DNA of 11,254 nt from NCBI GenBank assembly GCA_028565635.1, contig JAOXYB010055001.1, forward strand, positions 1 to 11,254, read 5' to 3'. Position 1 is the first letter of the stretch. Every line of letters starts with the position of its first letter. The position numbers and the translations under genes are program-made. Shown piece after piece: positions 7,601 through 11,254 of the stretch. This DNA comes from Phoronis ovalis. Its lineage: Eukaryota > Phoronida > Phoronidae. Below the pieces are notes generated by a model, which was not told where the DNA came from, did not search any database, and saw only the letters and a list, made by a program, of their open reading frames with translations.

Positions 7601-10600
7601 AACTATTTGCCATTTTAATTAAAACTTATCTTGACATGACAGTTACTTCAATTCAATTTAAAGGAGTGCTTAAATTCAGCGCTTGATTCTGAATAATTTA
7701 TATACATTTTTGCGCTGAATTGCAAGGCTACATATTATTACTGCCATGAGTGATATTCAAAATAGTCCAAATTTTGTTTCCAACTGTTTTCAATGATTCA
7801 CTGCTTTTGGTCATTTTTGCAAATTATTATAAATTCTGTTTTTTCAACAGTCTCATTGGTTTACAAGAAAACTTGTAAAATACCATCTCACAGCATCACC
7901 AACTTATGTATCCACTACAACTGATTTAGTTTTCATTTCACTCTGATTTTTGGATAGCTTGTTGTGAAAGTGATTTATGTTAGACATATAACTTGTTTTT
8001 AATCAATGGGCTAAAACAACAGAACTACTTTTTAACCTAATTACTAAAATGTATTTATGACTTTTACTACAGCCCTTTTGCATAAAATGTTAGAAGAAAT
8101 TTCTAGTAAGAGGTACACCATTGAACAAATCAAAAGAAACAAGTGGTTCTGCAAGAATTTTAACAAAAAAGGTAATAATTTAAAAGCAGTATGAAAAATG
8201 AATCAATTTATGTGCAAAAGGCTAATGTATTTTTAACCCACAATGGATGGAATCCAGGGGGAACTTATTTTGTGGAGCTGTTACACGAAAATAGCTAAAC
8301 AGATTTATTTCATATTTAGCACATGTATGGGGCACCATAATATCATGCTTATCGAACGATTTCATGATCAGATCCAAAAGGCCATGGCCCACTGGTGTAT
8401 GTTGATTAAACTAGTTTTTTCTTTCTGGAGCTGTAACAAGAAAACGGCGGGATGTTTTTTTGTAGTACTGCTATGAGGCACATCATACATGTAAAACGAT
8501 TTTATGAATGATCCACTGTGACAACTGGTGGCCATATTTGTTGTTTGTTGATTTGTTTATTTTAGTCAAAAACCAGATCAACTCTGCTTATTTATTCAAG
8601 AAACAGGACGTCATAAAAGTCTTATTTAAAATACCATTACTAAATGTTTTTGTGGTTTTTGGTTGTTTTTTTGCATTATGTAGTTCCTGGGATTTTATTT
8701 GTTGCTAACTGTAATTTAGTGTTCCTTTTGAAATACACATGTTATTTAATTGAACCTCTGCTACATTTATACAAAAATTATATAAGATCTCTGTCAATGT
8801 CTCCTTTTAGTTCTGTCTCGTATATCCTCTAGCAGTCCTAGTCAGTCTCCGTGCACAAGTTCTGGAAGCTTTAAAAAGTTGTGTACTGATTTAGATATGT
8901 CTCCATCCAAGATTAATGGAAGGTAATTTGTGGAAAGTGTTTAAAAACTACTATGTTGTGAAGTCATTTGTAAATTTTAAAGATTTCATGCATCATTGTC
9001 TAAAAAATAACATAATAGTGATAAGTAAAAAGGAATGGAAAAATAGTTTGCAAAACATTTGTAGGTCAGAACTATGATGTAATAGATGCATGTAAACTCT
9101 AAATTAATGTAGTAATAAACAAGAAAGCAACAGAATCACCACGATCGAATAAAATTATTTAAATTTTATTTGGTTGTGATAATTCTATTTTTTTCATATT
9201 TATTATTTATATAATAGTGATGACAATTTATAGACTCCCAACACAATTTACATTTAGCTGTTTAAGGATGATCGTGAACTAATTTGGGCTTTTTCTAAAA
9301 TGAAAGGGCTTTTTGCACATCACAAAAAATATTATTTTGATGAAAAGCAAAGTTTGCTGTCAATTTCTTTATCTTGGTAATTTCAAAATTAAATGGAATT
9401 GCAAGGATACTTCCAATGTGTTGGCCGTTCTGATGACAATAAAAATGCATCCTTTTAAAACTATCTATTAAACTTTAAAACTAAATACCTCTGAATCAGT
9501 GAAAACAGCAATATACTGTCTGATTTTTGGCATGTGTAATATTTGTATAATATTTGTATAATATTTGCTCTTAAATCGCAACATATGATGCCATTAATGT
9601 TTGATTCAAATTTTGGGTAATTTAATGAAAAAATGGGCTAATGAAGTATATATATATTTGGAAAGGTATTAACTTACGGATTATGAAAAATTCTATTACT
9701 TGTCTATCACATGATTATGTAATAAGTAAGGGGGCCATTTTGAGTAAAAACTTCTGTTTTTCAAAGCATAAACTTCAAAAAAAAATATAAGTCCAACCCC
9801 CTGCAGAAACTAATCTAAAATTTGGCCAACATTAACTTCCAACTGGGAACTCTAATAAGGTGTCTCAGAGTTTTGAAATTCTTCTTAATTCTGAAATGAT
9901 GTGCTTCTAAAGATATGGATGTCAGAAAAAAATGAAAAATTTCTGCCAATTGAAATTTGGAAAGTCTTAACTTTTGAATGATACGTTGTATTTGATGTTG
10001 TGAAAAGAAAATGATTACTTTTTTCTCTTCTACATTGTAAGATTTTTTCACCAATTAACAGCTAAATTAGTTAATGATCATCCTAAAGTGGCCTTTAATG
10101 TATGTTGATGCTTTTTGATAATTTTCTGAGGCAACAGTAAGAGTATTGTGCTTATAGTATTCATTTTATCTTGAGACTCAGTAGACTTTACTGATATCAC
10201 CTTGTTCCTTTGTAGGGAATTTGTTCCATCAAGAATCTCGTCCTCTCAGCCAGAGCCCAAACGACCAGATGTATCTAGTCTTTCTGAAGAATACAGTATT
10301 TCCAGCATTGATGACTTAATTCATGCAGTTAGCTTTTCTCAACCAGCCAAAGCAGAAGATATGTGGATAAATAGTCAAATGGCAACTCAATGCTCTCAGG
10401 TACTAAAACATATTGAGATTACCTCAGAAAAATGCTCTTTCCTTGGAAGCAAGAGCTTGAATAATATTTTAAAATATACCATTAAACCACCACAGGCAAA
10501 TCAGCTTTTTCAAGATGACCCTTTAAATAGTCAAATTGATATGCCCTGTTTAGATTTTTTTTTCATTGATGTAATTTAATAGGCAGCAGTGCAGAAATTA

Positions 10601-10780
10601 GGACGTCGCATGACACGATTTTCCATGAAAACTGGTGCTAAGGACACAGTGAAACATCTAAAGTCGACTGTGGAAAAACTTGGTTATAGCATCAAGAAAA
10701 ATATAGCAGGCGAGGTAAGATTTATACATAAGAATGATAAATTGAGGGTGAAAGTTTGCTTACAAATTTGGTGGCCTTGA
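4622..10780 (+). CDS. CHEK1: Checkpoint kinase Chk1 (CHEK1), ten coding exons, 3' end uncertain
   Basis: Chk1 is the nuclear Ser/Thr kinase of the ATR checkpoint that halts the cell cycle by phosphorylating CDC25 phosphatases. Exons: 4622-4686, 5309-5405, 5912-6035, 6357-6491, 6931-7119, 7466-7570, 8073-8171, 8811-8922, 10216-10399 and 10583 to 10714 or beyond. They join in frame to 414 codons up to 10714, matching human residues 1 to about 413 of 476. The kinase domain spans about residues 9-264: GEGAYGEV loop 16-23, Lys38 (VAVK), HRDLKPEN 127-134, DFG 147-149, APE 174-176. All catalytic residues are intact. The tail keeps SQ sites at Ser319, 350, 362 and 369, matching human Ser317, 345, 357 and 366. 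A partial KA1 domain begins at about 375. Start chosen because [21 protein letters not shown] aligns without gap to the human N terminus. Confidence 0.93.
4787..4865 (-). mobile_element. tRNA-derived SINE head
   Basis: On the minus strand the sequence reads like a tRNA. TAGTGGTAATAGAGC resembles an A-box and D-arm, CTTGGCTGGGAACTAAG forms a five-pair anticodon stem with loop CTGGGAA, and TTGGATTCGAGCCCC is a good B-box. The loop would give anticodon GGG (Pro), but the acceptor stem is lost in a TA run and the T-stem is imperfect, so it is a SINE head and not a working tRNA gene. It directly adjoins the 3' end of the LINE fragment in the same orientation. Confidence 0.65.
4873..5170 (-). mobile_element. 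LINE reverse-transcriptase 3' end, decayed
   Basis: On the minus strand three frames carry consecutive pieces of the C-terminal tail found in many Jockey/CR1/RTE-type LINE polyproteins. [18 protein letters not shown] is at about 5080-5024, [15 protein letters not shown] at about 4977-4934 and [11 protein letters not shown] near 4915-4873. The usual order in the family is YLxxLL..PSRxLRSS, GDRAFSxAAPxLWN, then SFKxxLKTxLF, so the order is kept and only frameshifts and substitutions have accumulated. It is 5' truncated, as is typical. The clade cannot be settled from 300 bases. Confidence 0.75.
5309..5405 (+). CDS. CHEK1: CHEK1 coding exon 2
   Basis: Completes the ATP loop (EV) and carries the catalytic Lys38 in EEAVAVKII and the start of helix C. 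It is one residue shorter than human in the stretch after VKI. Acceptor AAATAG, donor GTGAGT, ends in phase 0. Confidence 0.93.
5406..5911 (+). other. CHEK1: CHEK1 intron 2
   Basis: 506 bases with a GTGAGT donor and a TTTGCTTTTAG acceptor. The only structure seen is a 20-base tandem duplication at about 5479-5518 (ACAAGTCCATCTACTTGTTG and a near copy). No gene. Confidence 0.8.
5912..6035 (+). CDS. CHEK1: CHEK1 coding exon 3
   Basis: Encodes helix C to the hinge: HKNIIKFYG, then gatekeeper Leu83 and hinge Glu84-Tyr85-Ala86, then SGGELFDRI. The human hinge has Cys87 where this protein has Ala86. Ends in phase 1 before GTATAC. Confidence 0.93.
6036..6356 (+). other. CHEK1: CHEK1 intron 3, nothing else seen
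   Basis: 321 bases, AT-rich, acceptor CATTTGTAG. No repeat or gene recognised. Confidence 0.85.
6357..6491 (+). CDS. CHEK1: CHEK1 coding exon 4
   Basis: Encodes [15 protein letters not shown], the E helix, and the catalytic loop [11 protein letters not shown] with the catalytic base Asp129. Human has HRDIKPEN. Phase 1 at both ends; the donor is GTTAGT. Confidence 0.94.
6492..6930 (+). other. CHEK1: CHEK1 intron 4, nothing else seen
   Basis: 439 bases of AT-rich sequence ending in TTTTCTCTTTAG. No repeat or gene recognised. Confidence 0.85.
6931..7119 (+). CDS. CHEK1: CHEK1 coding exon 5
   Basis: Encodes the metal-binding DFG (Asp147), the activation segment with [12 protein letters not shown], and the F helix with [13 protein letters not shown]. 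Human Chk1 has no required activation-loop phosphorylation, and this loop is of the same length class. The donor is GTAATA. Confidence 0.94.
7120..7465 (+). other. CHEK1: CHEK1 intron 5, nothing else seen
   Basis: 346 bases. The reading frame of exon 5 runs on with no stop until 7263, but the sequence past the donor has no Chk1 similarity and the next exon restores the family sequence exactly. Confidence 0.85.
7466..7570 (+). CDS. CHEK1: CHEK1 coding exon 6
   Basis: Encodes [19 protein letters not shown] and the following LSPWNKI, the G-helix region of the C-lobe. Human has ELPWDQPSDSCQEYSDWKE. Phase 1 at both ends; the donor is GTAAAA. Confidence 0.93.
   Translation, partial: SYLGIHPRMLVKNTVTIETESSILVRGIKLATLN
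7571..8072 (+). other. CHEK1: CHEK1 intron 6, nothing else seen
   Basis: 502 bases, AT-rich, acceptor TTTTACTACAG. No repeat or gene recognised. Confidence 0.85.
8073..8171 (+). CDS. CHEK1: CHEK1 coding exon 7
   Basis: Encodes [20 protein letters not shown] and then KRNKWF, the last helices of the kinase domain. The conserved Arg of subdomain XI is Arg252. Donor GTAATA, phase 1. Confidence 0.93.
8172..8810 (+). other. CHEK1: CHEK1 intron 7, nothing else seen
   Basis: 639 bases. Short open frames here are poor in protein-like signal. Acceptor TCTCCTTTTAG. Confidence 0.85.
8811..8922 (+). CDS. CHEK1: CHEK1 coding exon 8, linker
   Basis: Encodes the Ser-rich linker after the kinase domain. 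[18 protein letters not shown] and DLDMSPSK match human SGGVSESPSGFSKH and NLDFSPVN in order. It carries one SQ (Ser282) that has no partner in the human stretch, which reads SES. Ends in phase 2 at GTAATT. Confidence 0.9.
8923..10215 (+). other. CHEK1: CHEK1 intron 8, with an inverted-repeat element
   Basis: The longest CHEK1 intron here at 1293 bases. The mobile element at 9261-10086 accounts for most of it. The rest is plain AT-rich sequence. Confidence 0.85.
9261..10086. mobile_element. Nonautonomous element with 25-bp terminal inverted repeats
   Basis: AAGGATGATCGTGAACTAAT at about 9264 is mirrored by ATTAGTTAATGATCATCCTA ending at 10084. In one orientation the two ends read AGGATGATCRTKAACTAATTTRGCT. 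The 820-bp interior is AT-rich and has no transposase frame. It holds three spaced copies of an ATTTGGN(5-6)TTAACTT motif (about 9656, 9824 and 9955) and a short AATATTTGTAT tandem repeat at about 9537-9567. I could not define a target-site duplication. Confidence 0.6.
10216..10399 (+). CDS. CHEK1: CHEK1 coding exon 9, SQ regulatory region
   Basis: Encodes [12 protein letters not shown], then [26 protein letters not shown] and QCSQ. In human Chk1 these are SSSQPEPR, SYIDKLVQGISFSQPTCP, LLNSQ and GSSQ, so the ATR target serines are at 319 and 350. The end at 10399 (TCTCAG/GTACTA, phase 0) gives the best length match to human, but the frame stays open beyond it and a GC donor at 10496 is an alternative. 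Confidence 0.88.
10400..10582 (+). other. CHEK1: CHEK1 intron 9, open in frame
   Basis: 183 bases that read in frame with exon 9 for 59 codons to a TAA at 10577-10579. The acceptor TTTAATAG at 10575-10582 is good, the GTACTA donor mediocre. CCACAG/GCAAAT at 10490-10501 is a near-consensus GC-AG donor, also in phase 0. Confidence 0.6.
10583..10780 (+). CDS. CHEK1: CHEK1 coding exon 10, start of KA1 domain
   Basis: Encodes [17 protein letters not shown], then [11 protein letters not shown], matching human WQRLVKRMTRFFTKLDA and CEKLGYQWKKS. This is the start of the KA1 domain that folds back on and restrains the kinase. A consensus donor GAG/GTAAGA would end it at 10714. However, the frame continues [16 protein letters not shown], which aligns with human VTISTTDRRNNKLIFKVNL, then ends at TGA 10778-10780. 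The remaining 45 or so KA1 residues were not found. The true end is therefore 10714, a weak donor at 10748 to 10771, or the stop. Confidence 0.8.
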   Translation, partial: AAVQKLGRRMTRFSMKTGAKDTVKHLKSTVEKLGYSIKKNIAGEVRFIHKNDKLRVKVCLQIWWP

Positions 10781-10798
10781 TAAATGCTTCTTTGCAAT

Positions 10799-10841
10799 GC
10801 CAAGGGAATATTCTCGCATATGCTCCTATATTACCCTTGGC
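10799..10841. repeat. Imperfect hairpin
   Basis: GCCAAGGGAATAT at 10799-10811 pairs with ATATTACCCTTGGC at 10828-10841 with one extra base. It follows the end of the exon 10 reading frame and has no known role. Confidence 0.6.
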
Positions 10842-10866
10842 GTACTACACGTGGAAGTTGTGTATT

Positions 10867-10890
10867 TGACCTGAAAGTAGGTCATGACCT
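10867..10890. promoter_or_regulatory. Three clustered nuclear-receptor half-sites
   Basis: TGACCT, six bases, AGGTCA and immediately TGACCT. The last two form the perfect palindrome AGGTCATGACCT. Such arrangements can bind nuclear receptor dimers, but a role downstream of a coding exon is only a guess. Confidence 0.25.
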
Positions 10891-11079
10891 GGGCCAGAAA
10901 CTGCCAATCAAATCGATCTTTTGGGGTTCTGTCTAAGGAAACCCCTGTCAATCGTCTATACTAAAATGTCCAATCTCATGTGATATCAGACTTAGAATAT
11001 AAGGTCTTTTCTATCCGGTGCCATAAAGTAATTAAAACAATAACTTTATCTGTTTTTGCTTGACATACAAATGTAGCTG

Positions 11080-11085
11080 AATAAA
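11080..11085 (+). terminator. Possible polyadenylation signal
   Basis: AATAAA, 300 bases after the TGA at 10780. In AT-rich DNA this hexamer is frequent, so it counts only if CHEK1 really ends at that stop. Confidence 0.2.
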
Positions 11086-11114
11086 AAGATGATAATCCTG
11101 CTGGAGATCAGTGG

Positions 11115-11243
11115 TTTTTTATGCCCATCACTATGTAATAGTGAATGGGCATATAGTCGTACCGCAGGCGGCGGCGTCGTCGGCGTATGTACCCTTTTGT
11201 TTGTGTTGCTCTAACGGCTTCAGCTTTCGTCAGATCATCTTCG
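11115..11243 (-). repeat. Right arm of the 130-bp inverted repeat pair
   Basis: Reverse complement of 1-132 with very few differences. It carries the same hairpin (11120-11153), CpG-rich middle and outer end. After 11243 the sequence reads TATTTTTTACA; because the left arm is cut by the window edge, it is unknown whether the similarity would go on. It lies in the intron or flank downstream of CHEK1 exon 10. Confidence 0.9.
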
Positions 11244-11254
11244 TATTTTTTACA

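Noticed and set aside
9815-10054. A 79-codon minus-strand frame as a transposase
   Set aside because: It lies across the right end of the inverted-repeat element but has only AT-biased residues (Ile, Lys, Phe) and no catalytic motif.
4622-10714. CHEK1 as a processed or decayed pseudogene
   Set aside because: All introns are present, every exon is open and the phases fit throughout; all catalytic residues are kept. Only the 3' end is in doubt.
10861-10945. A final CHEK1 exon in the sequence after exon 10
   Set aside because: One frame reads VFDLKVGHDLGQKL, faintly like the DFRLSKGDGLEF segment of KA1, but the alignment is poor and no pyrimidine-rich acceptor precedes it.
1-11254. CRISPR array, bacterial operon or phage system
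   Set aside because: Introns, animal genes and retroelement remains show eukaryotic DNA; the repeats at 1131-1515 and 2774-3240 are degenerate transposon interiors with no spacer structure.

Overview
The window is animal nuclear DNA: AT-rich, with genes broken into short exons by GT-AG introns and with transposon remnants in the introns. It holds the 5' halves of two divergent genes. On the + strand is CHEK1 (checkpoint kinase Chk1); the kinase domain is complete and aligns almost residue by residue with the human protein. On the - strand are the first two coding exons of NIT2 (omega-amidase, nitrilase superfamily). Chk1 is clearly metazoan. The degenerate transposons with GC-rich ends, the LINE and SINE relics and the low GC suggest a marine invertebrate, perhaps a mollusc or another lophotrochozoan, but the exact group is a guess.

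Layout. Bases 1-132 and 11115-11243 are two nearly identical repeats in opposite orientation, each carrying a hairpin. NIT2 exon 2 is at 633-751 (-) and exon 1 at 3956-3971 (-). The 3.2 kb intron between them holds three copies of one transposon family (about 1131-1515, 2450-2580 in reverse, and 2774-3240, the last flanked by an 8-bp duplication GTTAACTA), a 70-bp tandem duplication and an unexplained open frame. About 350 bp between the NIT2 start codon and the end of the CHEK1 leader exon form a shared bidirectional promoter with opposed CCAAT boxes, an ETS-like site, an ERR-type TCAAGGTCA and a perfect E2F site TTTGGCGC. CHEK1 follows: a noncoding leader exon ending at 4320, then ten coding exons from 4622 to at least 10714. 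Its introns hold a LINE 3'-end fossil next to a tRNA-derived SINE (intron 1) and an 820-bp inverted-repeat element (intron 8).

Function. Chk1 acts in the nucleus in the ATR DNA-damage and replication checkpoint; all the SQ sites of the regulatory tail are kept. NIT2 hydrolyses alpha-ketoglutaramate and alpha-ketosuccinamate. The two proteins have no known shared pathway, so the pairing is probably just a shared CpG-poor promoter. NIT2 continues past the left edge. CHEK1 either continues past the right edge or ends early at a TGA at 10778-10780; its 3' structure is the least certain part of the window.
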